From CAZLLV01 sp964560325 (GTDB taxonomy: Bacteria > Acidobacteriota > Thermoanaerobaculia > Multivoradales > DATKCC01), in contig CAZLLV010000109.1 in assembly GCA_964560325.1 (NCBI GenBank), forward strand, positions 1-14,466: DNA of 14,466 nucleotides. The letters are read 5' to 3'. This document shows positions 1 through 7,510 of the stretch, in pieces. Numbering within the stretch: the first letter of the stretch is position 1; each line of letters opens with the position of its first letter. The translations under genes and the position numbers were made by a program. A model generated the notes under the pieces. That model ran no database searches and was not told the DNA's origin. It was given only the letters and a program-made list of their open reading frames with translations.

Positions 1-213
1 TGGTGCGAGTTCGGATCGATCGACGTCCTCGATCCGTTCTGTCCCCGCGACGACGAGACCGCCGGGGAGGGTGTCGGCGCCGTGGTGGAGCCGGAGAACG
101 GCGCCGCCAGAATCGTTCTCGAGCACCGATACCCCGGCCGCCACCTCGGGCCGCCGGTGATCCCGTTGCCGGTGGCCGTGAATGCGGCTCCCGGCCGATC
201 TGGACAGCCATGA
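1..213 (+). CDS. C-terminal fragment of an unidentified upstream protein (5' end outside window)
   Basis: Frame 1 is open from the first base to a TGA at 211-213 and gives about 70 residues, beginning WCEFGSIDVLDPFCPRDD and ending NAAPGRSGQP. No start lies inside the window, so only the C-terminus is visible. Its TGA overlaps the ATG of the following lipoprotein gene in an ATGA arrangement (210-213), which is typical of translationally coupled operon genes and is the main reason to believe this frame. I do not recognise a family: there is no membrane segment, and the composition is acidic with Pro and Gly near the end. The competing frame, an in-frame extension of the TPR gene back to a GTG at 3, is rich in Arg and Pro and looks non-coding. 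Confidence 0.55.
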   Translation, partial: WCEFGSIDVLDPFCPRDDETAGEGVGAVVEPENGAARIVLEHRYPGRHLGPPVIPLPVAVNAAPGRSGQP

Positions 214-2354
214 TGAGCCCACTCCAGGCCGTTCGCGTGATCGTCGCCCTGAGTCTCGCCCTCGGGGCCTCGAGCTGCGCCTTCACGACCACCGACGTGT
301 ACCGCCCGCTGGTGGTCGCCGAGTTCCCACCGCCCGAAGACTTCGACGAGATCCGGACCACCTACTTCCCCGAAGCGGACAACCTGCGGTTCGCCGAGTC
401 GCTACGGCTCACGCGCGCCGCATGGGACTACTTCGACATCCAGAAGTACCAGTCGTTCTACGCCGATCTCGACATCCAGCGGTTGGCCGATGCCCTGGCC
501 GCCTATGACGAGAATCCGTTCGCGTGGACGCAGCTCGGAGCCTACCTGGCGCTCCAGCACCGCCCAGAGGCGGCCGCGCTGGCGACCCTCCACGCTCTCG
601 ACGTTCTCGACCGCCTGGGCGACCTGACGGAGTCAGCCGAGCTGACCGAGCTGAAGCAGGTGAGCCGGATCAATCTGGCGATCTACCACAACACCGCCGG
701 ACGCCCGCAGGCCGCCCTCGCTGCCCTCGATCGGGCTGGAGAGCCGGAAGGCCTGCCCCCTTTCCACCGCCTGGCGTACTACTGGGCGGCGGCGCAGGCC
801 CATACCGCCCTGTTGGACGTGAAGTCCTCCCGTACGGCTCTGGAGGAGGCTCGCGCTGTGGCGGACCAAGGCCTGGGCACGTACGGCGCTTGGGCGGACT
901 ACCCGCAGTACTTCAAGCCCAGCAAGCGCGAGGCCCTGTTCCGCTATCTCGAGGCCAGCAATCTGCGGATCGAGGGGCGCTACGGTGAGGCGATAGACCG
1001 GCTCGACGAGGCGATTGACGGCCCCAAAGGGGTAGCCGACCCGAAGCTCTGGGACGCGCGCTTTCTGCGTGCTCTCGCCTACAAGGAAAGCGGAAACCTG
1101 GACCGGGCGGCATACGATCTGGAAAGACTGGCCGTCCAGGTGCCCGGCAAGCTGTTCCGGCGCGAGGCGATCCTCTACTACCTGGCCCTGGTGCGGATCG
1201 AGCGTCAGGAGCTGATCGAGGCGAGGGACGCCCTGGCGCGCTCCGTGGAGATCGTCCGTGCCGACAACCGGCGCCTTGGCAAGGCCCTCGAGGATACCCT
1301 GGCGAGCGACGGCCTCCCCCTGGCGGTTTCTGAGGTGCTCGGCGCCGCCCACACCGACGAAGGATGGGTCTTCTCGCCCGCCTTCGAAGCACTCGGCGAG
1401 GCCTACCTGGACGCGCTGGCCCATCGCTCGCCGGGTCGTGACAACCCGCTCTGGGTCGACGAGGCGGAGAGGATGTTTCAGGTCGCCCTCGGTGAGCGGG
1501 GCTTCCCGGACGACACGCGCGGCCGGGCACCGGACGCGATGGTGATTGAGGCCGTCGCCACGGAGGACAGGACCGGATTTCCCCAGACTTCGATCGTGCC
1601 GGACTGGACCTTGGCCCACCGCTTTTACTCCTCCCTCGTCCCAGGAACCGCGAGGTATACACGCCGACACGTCGCCCACTCGCGGCTCGCTCACCTGTAC
1701 TGGCAGCGAGGCGACCACGACTTGGCCCTGGAGCGCTTCGCCGAGACCCTCGCCGCCTCACCCCGCGACGCCCCGACCCTGATGAGCCTGGTGGAGTTGG
1801 GCAGCCGGGCGCCGAACGACGAGGCCGCCCGGAGCGCCTACGACCTGGTGCTCCGGTACCTGCCGGTGGAGGCCGCCCCCTTCGGTGTCGAAGAGGCTGT
1901 CGGCCCGGGGCTCGACAGCTTGCTGGCCGACCCGCCGGGGGCGGCGGGCTCCGAGGAACTTGCCCACCTGCGGGCTCGGCTACTCCTCCTTCGCGGCGAG
2001 CTCGACGCTGCCGCGGAGGCATTCCGGCGGGCCGGCGAGGCCCATCCCGGAGCCCTCTGGCCGGCCACCGGTGGGGCCTGGGTCGACCTGAACCGGGACC
2101 CGCCGGGCGACCCCGAGACCACTGGGCGGCTCGACAGAGCGCTCGTCGCGGTGGGACCAGCGACCCTCCGATGGCAGCGCCGGGACGCCCACTTCGTCCG
2201 CGGCCAGATCCGGCTGCTGACCGGCGACGCGCAAGGTGCGCTCGAAGACTTCGAGGCAGTCACCACGTTGCAGCAGGGCTGGTCTCTGGCGGAGGAGGGC
2301 GTGCTACTTGCCGAGAGCATGGGGGGCTTCCGAGGGAAGGCGGCTGGATCGTAA
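210..2354 (+). CDS. TPR-like repeat lipoprotein
   Basis: About 714 residues. The start is set at ATG 210 (a second ATG follows at 213) because the N-terminus then reads as a lipoprotein signal: a hydrophobic stretch at residues 8-20, then GASSC with Cys23 as the probable lipidation site. The lipobox is not ideal (Ala at -3, Ser at -2 and -1). The mature part is mostly alpha-helical pairs typical of tetratricopeptide repeats, for example residues 104-135, 152-175, 186-220, 240-270, 283-308 and 316-347, plus a clear unit near residue 500 (LAHLYWQRGDHDLALERF) and two more near the C-terminus. Such proteins usually scaffold complexes at the cell envelope; the partner here is unknown. There is no clear Shine-Dalgarno, consistent with coupling to the upstream gene through the 4-nt overlap. 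Its stop lies 28 bp from the stop of the convergent neighbour. Confidence 0.85.
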   Translation: MMSPLQAVRVIVALSLALGASSCAFTTTDVYRPLVVAEFPPPEDFDEIRTTYFPEADNLRFAESLRLTRAAWDYFDIQKYQSFYADLDIQRLADALAAYDENPFAWTQLGAYLALQHRPEAAALATLHALDVLDRLGDLTESAELTELKQVSRINLAIYHNTAGRPQAALAALDRAGEPEGLPPFHRLAYYWAAAQAHTALLDVKSSRTALEEARAVADQGLGTYGAWADYPQYFKPSKREALFRYLEASNLRIEGRYGEAIDRLDEAIDGPKGVADPKLWDARFLRALAYKESGNLDRAAYDLERLAVQVPGKLFRREAILYYLALVRIERQELIEARDALARSVEIVRADNRRLGKALEDTLASDGLPLAVSEVLGAAHTDEGWVFSPAFEALGEAYLDALAHRSPGRDNPLWVDEAERMFQVALGERGFPDDTRGRAPDAMVIEAVATEDRTGFPQTSIVPDWTLAHRFYSSLVPGTARYTRRHVAHSRLAHLYWQRGDHDLALERFAETLAASPRDAPTLMSLVELGSRAPNDEAARSAYDLVLRYLPVEAAPFGVEEAVGPGLDSLLADPPGAAGSEELAHLRARLLLLRGELDAAAEAFRRAGEAHPGALWPATGGAWVDLNRDPPGDPETTGRLDRALVAVGPATLRWQRRDAHFVRGQIRLLTGDAQGALEDFEAVTTLQQGWSLAEEGVLLAESMGGFRGKAAGS

Positions 2355-2382
2355 CCGGTCGCCGACCGCCCCTTCGTGGACG

Positions 2383-3237
2383 TCAGTCCTGGAAGATCTC
2401 CACGCTCCCGTCGTAGGGGGAGTTGGCGGCGGGAATGGCCGGCGCGGTGCCGGGCAAGGCGTGCACGCCTCCGCCCGCGTCGGCCAGGTTCGCCGCGTTG
2501 AGGGTCAGGACCGCCGCGATCCCGTGCACGGGGATGTTCGGCATGTCGGCCCCGATGCCGCCGCCGGCCGCCTGGGTCTTCACCGCCGCGTCGATGGCGG
2601 CCCCCGCTCCGTTGAGCGCCGTCATCGCGTTGCCGCCCATCGCACCCATCGGCTTGTTGATCGTCACGACCCGCCAGGTCACCCTGATCATGTTCGGGCA
2701 GTAGGAGTAGAGGTCGCCGACCGCGGGGACCGCCGACCACGGCGCCGTCGCCACCTGGACCCAGTACTGGAGCGCGTACCAGTAGAGCTGGTGGCCGCTG
2801 CCCATCTCGTTGAAGGCACGGAAGTTCTGGAGGTAGACCCGCAGCCGGTTCTCGACCGTGCGGTGGTTGGCGTTGGCCTGTGACGTGAGCGGCGTCAGGT
2901 TGTTCCAGTTGCCGCCGCTTCCGCCCCACTCGCCGTTGATCAGGTGGCCGCGGTACCAGATGTTGGCGCCGTCCTGGGTGAACGGGAAGGTCGGTCCGCC
3001 GCCGGCCGGGGGCGCGTGCAACCAAGCCAGGTCCCATCCCGGACCGAGCGCCGAGGGTGGGTTGTGGGTGCGCCCGTTCGGCCGCTCGATGTCCGGGCCG
3101 AGCAGCGCGTAGGCGCTCGACCCGCCGAAGGTCTGGCCGGCCTGCCAGACGGCGAGCGGGCCGTGGGCGTGCCCGCGCGCCATGAAGACGTCGTTGTGGG
3201 GCGTCCAGTGGACGTGGTCGTAGCGAAGCTTCGTCAT
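2383..3237 (-). CDS. Orphan protein with a DNA/RNA non-specific endonuclease-like motif
   Basis: 284 residues from ATG 3237, with no signal peptide or membrane segment. Residues 95-133 carry the pattern RGHL (His98), a Gly-rich stretch, then NWNNLTPLT (112-118) and ANANHRTVEN (121-130). From memory this resembles the RGH...N...LTPxT...N.H..xE pattern of beta-beta-alpha-metal nucleases related to the DNA/RNA non-specific endonuclease family, including effector-like forms. His98 and an Asn at 110-113 would be the general base and metal ligand. A His-rich N-terminus precedes it (HVHWTPH at 8-14, RGHAHG at 21-26). The C-terminal third (about 195-275) is Gly/Ala-rich. The gene stands alone: convergent with the TPR gene and divergent from the DinB gene, with no obvious immunity gene or secretion partner beside it. 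Nuclease activity is inferred; the ORF itself is well supported. Confidence 0.6.
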   Translation of the reverse strand: MTKLRYDHVHWTPHNDVFMARGHAHGPLAVWQAGQTFGGSSAYALLGPDIERPNGRTHNPPSALGPGWDLAWLHAPPAGGGPTFPFTQDGANIWYRGHLINGEWGGSGGNWNNLTPLTSQANANHRTVENRLRVYLQNFRAFNEMGSGHQLYWYALQYWVQVATAPWSAVPAVGDLYSYCPNMIRVTWRVVTINKPMGAMGGNAMTALNGAGAAIDAAVKTQAAGGGIGADMPNIPVHGIAAVLTLNAANLADAGGGVHALPGTAPAIPAANSPYDGSVEIFQD

Positions 3238-3327
3238 GCGCTCGTCGTCCCGGGAGTGAGGAGGCGGGAGCCTACATCAGGCCGGGCCGCTACGATCCGC
3301 TTCGCGCGGCTTGGATATGCTCGGCGG

Positions 3328-3786
3328 ATGCAAGACATCGACACCCTGCGCGAGATCCGCGGCTTCGTCCGCCGCCTGACCGATGACCTTTCCGACGAGC
3401 AGATCCTCGCCCAGCCGCCGGGGGCGAGCAACAACGTCCTGTGGAACCTCGGGCACCTGGCGGTGACCCAGCAGCTCCTTCACTACAAGCTCTCCGGGCT
3501 GCCGATGTACCTGCCGGACGAGGTGGTCGACGGCTTCCGCAAGGGCACCTCCCCCGCCGACTGGAACGGCGCCCCGCCGGCCGGGATCGGCGAGATCCGC
3601 GAGTGGCTGGTCGAGCTGCCGGAGCGACTGGCCGAGGACCACGCCGCCGGCTGCTTCGGAGAGTTCCACGAGTACCCGACCTCGACCGGCATCACGTTGC
3701 GCACCCTCGACGGTGCCCTCGCCTTCAACAACTTCCACGAAGGCCTCCACGCCGGCTTCGTGATGCGGCTGAAGAAGCGGATTTGA
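3328..3786 (+). CDS. DinB-family (DinB_2-like) putative metal-dependent protein
   Basis: 152 residues. The fold is recognised from the N-terminal helix, the segment NNVLWNLGHLAVTQQ (35-49), the central IREWLVELPERL helix, and the final AFNNFHEGLHAGFV (132-145). The expected DinB-type metal triad is present as His43, His137 and His141, the last two spaced HxxxH. Members are four-helix-bundle proteins; many are thiol transferases or of unknown substrate, so no reaction can be named. The length is normal for the family. ATG 3328 is chosen because sequence further upstream in this frame is Arg-rich and lies antisense to the neighbouring gene. There is little Shine-Dalgarno signal; a TATGCT at 3315-3320 sits only 7 nt before the ATG. 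The M20 gene follows after 52 bp and may be co-transcribed. Confidence 0.85.
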   Translation: MQDIDTLREIRGFVRRLTDDLSDEQILAQPPGASNNVLWNLGHLAVTQQLLHYKLSGLPMYLPDEVVDGFRKGTSPADWNGAPPAGIGEIREWLVELPERLAEDHAAGCFGEFHEYPTSTGITLRTLDGALAFNNFHEGLHAGFVMRLKKRI

Positions 3787-3825
3787 GTTACCCTCTCCGC
3801 CCGAGCCCCGACCAGGACTTTTCCC

Positions 3826-3838
3826 GAGGAGGTAGGAG
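3826..3838 (+). promoter_or_regulatory. Strong ribosome binding site of the M20 gene
   Basis: AGGAGG lies at 3827-3832, 6 nt before ATG 3839, and a second TAGGAG abuts the start. It fixes the start codon and, compared with the weak site of the DinB gene, predicts higher translation of the peptidase. Confidence 0.75.
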
Positions 3839-5176
3839 ATGACCGACCGCACGCTCGCGGCCGCGCTGGCGGCCTTCGCCCTGACCGTCTTCGCCTTCGC
3901 CCCGTCCGCCGCCGCGGACGAGGCGCTCCGCGCGGCGATCGCCGAGGACTACGAGGAGCACCTCGAGCCGCTCTTCGTTCACTTCCACCGGAACCCGGAG
4001 CTGTCGTTCGTGGAGCACGAGACGGCGGCGCGAATCGCCGAGGAGCTGCGCGCGCTCGGCGTCGAGGTGACCGAGGGCGTGGGCGGTACCGGCGTGGTCG
4101 GCGTGCTGGCGAACGGCGACGGGCCCCGGGTGCTCGTGCGGGCGGACATGGACGGGCTGCCGATCGAGGAGGACTCCGGCCTGCCGTACGCCTCGACCGC
4201 ACGGCAGGTCGACGTCGACGGCGAGGAGAAGCCGGTGATGCACGCCTGCGGGCACGACGTGCACGTCACCTCGCTCGTCGGCACCGCCATGCAGCTGGTC
4301 GACCGGAAGGACGACTGGTCCGGCACCGTGGTCCTGATCGCGCAGCCGGCCGAGGAGCGGATCGGCGGCGCTCGCGCGATGCTCGAGGACGGTCTCTACG
4401 AACGCTTCGGCGTGCCCGACTACGCGCTCGCGTTCCACGTCTCGGCCGGGCGCCCGGCGGGCAAGGTCACGGTGCCGGACCGGCTGGTCGCCTCGTCGTC
4501 GGACAGCGTCGACATCACGGTCCGCGGCGTCGGCGCGCACGGCGCCTCGCCCCACCGGGGGAAGGACCCGATCTACATCGCGTCGCAGCTCGTGATCGCG
4601 CTCCAGGGCCTGGTCAGCCGCGAGCTCTCGCCGCTCGAGCCGGGGGTGGTGACCGTCGGCTCGTTCCACGGCGGCAGCAAGCACAACATCATTCCGAGCG
4701 AGGTGAAGCTCCAGCTCACCGTCCGCTCCGACAGCGAGGAGACGCGCGAGAAGCTGCTCTCCGGGATCGAGCGGATCGCCGAGGGCGTGGGGCGCACGGC
4801 CGGGCTGCCGGAGGAGCTGCTGCCGGTGGTCGAGCGCTCGAAGGAGTCGACGCCGACGACGGTCAACGACCCGGAGCTCTCGGCCCGGGTGCGCGCCGCG
4901 ATCGAGCGGGAGCTGGGGGCGGACGCAGTGATCCCGGACGAGCGGAGCGGCATGGGCGCCGAGGACTTCGCCTACTTCGTCCAGACGGAGGAGAAGGTGC
5001 CGGGCGTCTACTTCTCGGTCGGCGGCACGGCGCAGGAGGATCTCGACGCCGAGGCGGCCGGCGGACCGGCGGTGCCGTCGCACCACTCGCCGTTCTTCGA
5101 GATCGAGCCGGAGCCGTCGGTGACGGTGGGGGTGGAGGCGATGACCGTGGCGGTGCTGGAGCTACTGGGGCGTTAG
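3839..5176 (+). CDS. Exported M20D-family amidohydrolase (metallopeptidase)
   Basis: 445 residues with a signal peptide (hydrophobic core about 6-22, probable cleavage after the Ala-rich APSAAA at 21-26), so it probably acts outside the cytoplasm. The M20D (IAA-amino-acid hydrolase, hippurate hydrolase, N-acetyl-diaminopimelate deacetylase) motifs are intact: HRNPELSFVEHETA (50-63), RADMDGLPIEED (101-112), HACGHDVH (135-142), AEE (171-173), GAHGASPH (232-239), NIIPSEV (283-289), GMGAEDFAYF (371-380) and HSPFF (416-420). Expected di-metal ligands are Cys137, His139, Glu173, His200 and His416, with Glu172 as catalytic base. The family hydrolyses N-acyl amino acids; the substrate cannot be told from sequence. 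The TAG stop overlaps the TAA stop of the convergent EAL gene within the TTAG at 5173-5176, so no separate terminator fits between the genes. Confidence 0.93.
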   Translation: MTDRTLAAALAAFALTVFAFAPSAAADEALRAAIAEDYEEHLEPLFVHFHRNPELSFVEHETAARIAEELRALGVEVTEGVGGTGVVGVLANGDGPRVLVRADMDGLPIEEDSGLPYASTARQVDVDGEEKPVMHACGHDVHVTSLVGTAMQLVDRKDDWSGTVVLIAQPAEERIGGARAMLEDGLYERFGVPDYALAFHVSAGRPAGKVTVPDRLVASSSDSVDITVRGVGAHGASPHRGKDPIYIASQLVIALQGLVSRELSPLEPGVVTVGSFHGGSKHNIIPSEVKLQLTVRSDSEETREKLLSGIERIAEGVGRTAGLPEELLPVVERSKESTPTTVNDPELSARVRAAIERELGADAVIPDERSGMGAEDFAYFVQTEEKVPGVYFSVGGTAQEDLDAEAAGGPAVPSHHSPFFEIEPEPSVTVGVEAMTVAVLELLGR

Positions 5177-6405
5177 CCCATCCGCTCGCCCGGGTGGGCG
5201 AACAGGAAGCCCTGGCCGTTCTGGAAGCCGATCTCGGCGAGCGCCGCCGCCTGCTCCTCCTGCTCGATCCCTTCGGCCACCGTGGCGAGGTCGAGCTCGC
5301 CCGCCAGCACGCTCACCGTGCGCACGATCTTCAGGCTCGACGGGTCGGTGAGCATCGCCGCCACGAACGAGCGGTCGAGCTTGACGCCGTCGATCGGGAA
5401 GCGGTGGAGGTAGGAGAGGCTCGAGTAGCCGGTGCCGAAGTCGTCGAGAAAGAGACGCACGCCGAGCTCCGACACCCGCTCCAGCGTGTCGCGCGCCGCC
5501 TCCGGGTCCTCCATCAGGGCGCTTTCGGTGATCTCCAGCACCAGCCGCTCGGGCGGCGCGCCGGCCGCCGCCAGGATCTCCGGCAACCGCTCCGCGAGCC
5601 GCGGGTCGGCTAGCTGGCGCGGCGACAGGTTGACCGTCACGTAGGTGCCCGGCCCTTCGATCGCGGCGATCGCGGCGCACGCCTCTTCGAGCACCCAGAG
5701 CCCGATCGGCACGATCAGGCCGGTCTCCTCGGCGAGCGGGATGAAGGTGGAGGGTGGCAGGAGGCCGCGATCCGGGTGGCGCCAGCGCAGGAGCGCCTCG
5801 AAGCCGGCGATCGACCGGTCGTCGAGCGACACGATCGGCTGGTAGTGGAGCGCGAGCGACCCGTCGCCCAGCGCCTTGCCGAGCTCCTGCTCGAGCTTGA
5901 TCCGGCGGATCGCCTGGTCGCGCACCTCCTGGAGGGCGCGAAACTCGCGGCCCGCGCCGTCGGCGGCCTCGCCGGCCGCCTCCTTGCCACCGCCCCGGCC
6001 CGCGGCCGGCGCGGCGCCTGCTCTGGGCGTCTGTACACGCCGGTTGGTCGAGCGCAGCCGGTCGAGGGTGACTCGCAGGAGCATATGGAGGAGCGGGTCG
6101 GCCCGGTGGAGCTCGCTCTGCACCCGCTCGGGCGTCAGCACCACGACCTCGGTCTCCTCGACGGCGGTCGCGGTCGCCGAGCGCACTTCACCGTCGACCA
6201 GCGCCATCTCGCCGAAGAGATCGCTCTCGCCGAGCACCGCCAGCCGCACCGGCCGCCCGGCGCGCAGCGAAGAGATCTCCACCCGGCCGCGCTCGATGAC
6301 GTAGGCGCGGTCCCCGGGCTCGCCTTCGCGGAAGATGGGGGTTCCGGGAGGGAAGACGTGGTGCTCGAATGGGGAGGGCATCGATCCGAGAGGGGACACT
6401 AGCAT
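5173..6405 (-). CDS. Cyclic-nucleotide-binding domain fused to EAL c-di-GMP phosphodiesterase
   Basis: 410 residues from ATG 6405; ATG 6381 (MPSPFEHH) is an alternative, and neither has a clear Shine-Dalgarno. Residues about 15-118 form a cNMP-binding (Crp-type) domain with FREGEPGDRAYVIERGRVEI (25-44) and the phosphate-binding cassette GEMALVDGEVRSATATA (65-81), which contains Arg75. No helix-turn-helix follows. A Gly/Ala linker (128-152) and a coiled segment (153-178) lead to an EAL domain (about 180-405). Its catalytic set looks complete: FEALLRW (202-208), NLSPRQL (259-265), EITES (291-295), LDDFGTGYSS (320-329), KLDRSFV (342-348), AEGIE (377-381) and QNGQGFLF (395-402). The expected reaction is hydrolysis of c-di-GMP to pGpG, perhaps gated by cAMP or cGMP. 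There is no GGDEF domain, so it should only degrade. It is divergent from the metallopeptidase gene across 75 bp. Confidence 0.93.
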   Translation of the reverse strand: MLVSPLGSMPSPFEHHVFPPGTPIFREGEPGDRAYVIERGRVEISSLRAGRPVRLAVLGESDLFGEMALVDGEVRSATATAVEETEVVVLTPERVQSELHRADPLLHMLLRVTLDRLRSTNRRVQTPRAGAAPAAGRGGGKEAAGEAADGAGREFRALQEVRDQAIRRIKLEQELGKALGDGSLALHYQPIVSLDDRSIAGFEALLRWRHPDRGLLPPSTFIPLAEETGLIVPIGLWVLEEACAAIAAIEGPGTYVTVNLSPRQLADPRLAERLPEILAAAGAPPERLVLEITESALMEDPEAARDTLERVSELGVRLFLDDFGTGYSSLSYLHRFPIDGVKLDRSFVAAMLTDPSSLKIVRTVSVLAGELDLATVAEGIEQEEQAAALAEIGFQNGQGFLFAHPGERMG

Positions 6406-6480
6406 TTCGCGTCGGGGGGCGAGGTGGTATGTAATCTGCTATCGGCGTAGGACGAACGACCGAACCGGAGGAGGCGAGCG

Positions 6481-7350
6481 ATGGTCCAGTGGCGAGGCAG
6501 GCGGAGGAGCACGCAGGTGGAGGACCGGCGCGGCATGCGTGTGCCGGGCGGCAAGGCGACGGTCGGCGGCGGGCTCGGAGTGCTGGTGATCCTGGCGGTG
6601 GCGCTGCTGACCGGCACCGACCCGGGCGAGATCGCCGAGATCGTCGCCGGGCCGAGCGCGGGCGTCGACGCCGGGGGCGGCCAGCCGGCGCCGCCGCCCC
6701 CCGAGGACGACGAGCAGGCGGAGTTCGTCGAGGTGATCCTGGCCGACACGGAGACGACCTGGCAGAACCTCATGCCGCGCTACGACCGCGAGTACGACCT
6801 GCCCGGCCTGGTCCTCTTCAGCGACGCGGTCCAGTCCGCCTGCGGCCTCGGCGCCGCGGCGATGGGCCCCTTCTACTGCCCGGCGGATCAGAAGATCTAC
6901 ATCGACCTCTCCTTCTTCCGCGAGCTCGACCGCCGCTTCGAAGCGCCCGGCGATTTCGCGCGCGCCTACGTGATCGCACACGAGGTGGGCCACCACGTGC
7001 AGAACCTCCTCGGCATCAGTAGCGAGGTCCAGAGCCGCCGCCGGAGCGCCGGCCAGTCCGAAGGCAACGAGCTCTCGGTGCGCCTGGAGCTCCAGGCCGA
7101 CTGCCTCGCCGGCGTCTGGGGGCACCGCGCCGAGAGGGAGCGCGACCTGCTCGAGAGCGGCGACGTGGAGGAGGGTCTGCGCGCCGCGGCCGCGATCGGC
7201 GACGACAACATCCAGCGCCAGACCCAGGGCCGCGTCGCCCCCGAGTCGTTCACCCACGGCACCTCCGAACAGCGCGTCCGCTGGTTCCGCCGCGGCTTCG
7301 AGACGGGTGATCCGGATAGCTGCGACACGTTCGCGGCCGGCGCGCTCTGA
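6481..7350 (+). CDS. ypfJ: Neutral zinc metallopeptidase, YpfJ family
   Basis: 289 residues. It starts with a basic N-terminus (MVQWRGRRRS), has one membrane segment at about 29-45, then a Pro/Gly/acidic linker (62-80) and the catalytic domain. This is the usual layout of the YpfJ/KPN_01571 family, commonly annotated as neutral zinc metallopeptidase. Motifs: FSDAVQSACGLG (113-124), MGPFYCPADQKIYID (128-142), then the zinc-binding HEVGHHVQ (167-174, HExxH = His167/Glu168/His171) and LELQADCLAGVW (202-213), which carries the likely third ligand. A C-terminal THGTSEQRVRWF (258-269) is also typical. The substrate and role of the family are poorly defined. The start is fixed by GGAGGAGG at 6467-6474, 6 nt upstream of ATG. 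The gene is symbol-matched by family only; it converges with the M24 gene. Confidence 0.92.
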   Translation: MVQWRGRRRSTQVEDRRGMRVPGGKATVGGGLGVLVILAVALLTGTDPGEIAEIVAGPSAGVDAGGGQPAPPPPEDDEQAEFVEVILADTETTWQNLMPRYDREYDLPGLVLFSDAVQSACGLGAAAMGPFYCPADQKIYIDLSFFRELDRRFEAPGDFARAYVIAHEVGHHVQNLLGISSEVQSRRRSAGQSEGNELSVRLELQADCLAGVWGHRAERERDLLESGDVEEGLRAAAAIGDDNIQRQTQGRVAPESFTHGTSEQRVRWFRRGFETGDPDSCDTFAAGAL

Positions 7351-7371
7351 CGTTCGATTACCAATACATCG

Positions 7372-7481
7372 TGTAGGGGACGAGCCTTGTCTCGTCCCGA
7401 GGTGACGTGACCGCCGAACCTTCGCCCGCGCCCCTATCGAGACAGGGGCGCGGCGGGCGGAGACAAAGCTCCGCCCCTACA
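7372..7481. repeat. REPIN-like unit: two inverted TGTAGGGG hairpins around a third hairpin
   Basis: The 28-nt arms 7372-7399 and 7454-7481 are inverted copies that match at 23 of 28 positions; both begin TGTAGGGG. Each arm is itself a hairpin: stem 7377-7384/7391-7398 with loop CCTTGT, and stem 7455-7462/7469-7476 with loop ACAAAG. Four of the five mismatches are two compensated base pairs. Between them, 7426-7435 pairs perfectly with 7444-7453 (10 bp, 8-nt loop). The unit fills the gap between convergent stops (7350 and 7511), so it may also end transcription from both sides, although no T-tract follows. Confidence 0.7.
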
Positions 7482-7510
7482 GCCGTCCGAGGGATGGCAA
7501 GCGGTGAGCG

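Noticed and set aside
3..209. Extension of the TPR protein to a GTG at position 3
   Set aside because: The added 69 residues are mostly Arg, Pro and Gly, would bury the lipoprotein signal inside the protein, and overlap a better frame that ends in the ATGA junction.
633..2022. Two long minus-strand frames opposite the TPR gene
   Set aside because: They are shadows of the lipoprotein gene, with low-complexity Arg/Pro/Gly composition and no family features.
2355..2382. Terminator between the convergent TPR and nuclease-like genes
   Set aside because: Only a 4-bp GGTC/GACC pairing is present in the 28-bp gap, with no T-run; too weak to call.
3788..5086. Minus-strand frame opposite the M20 gene
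   Set aside because: The M20 frame has signal peptide, Shine-Dalgarno and every family motif; the opposite frame has none.
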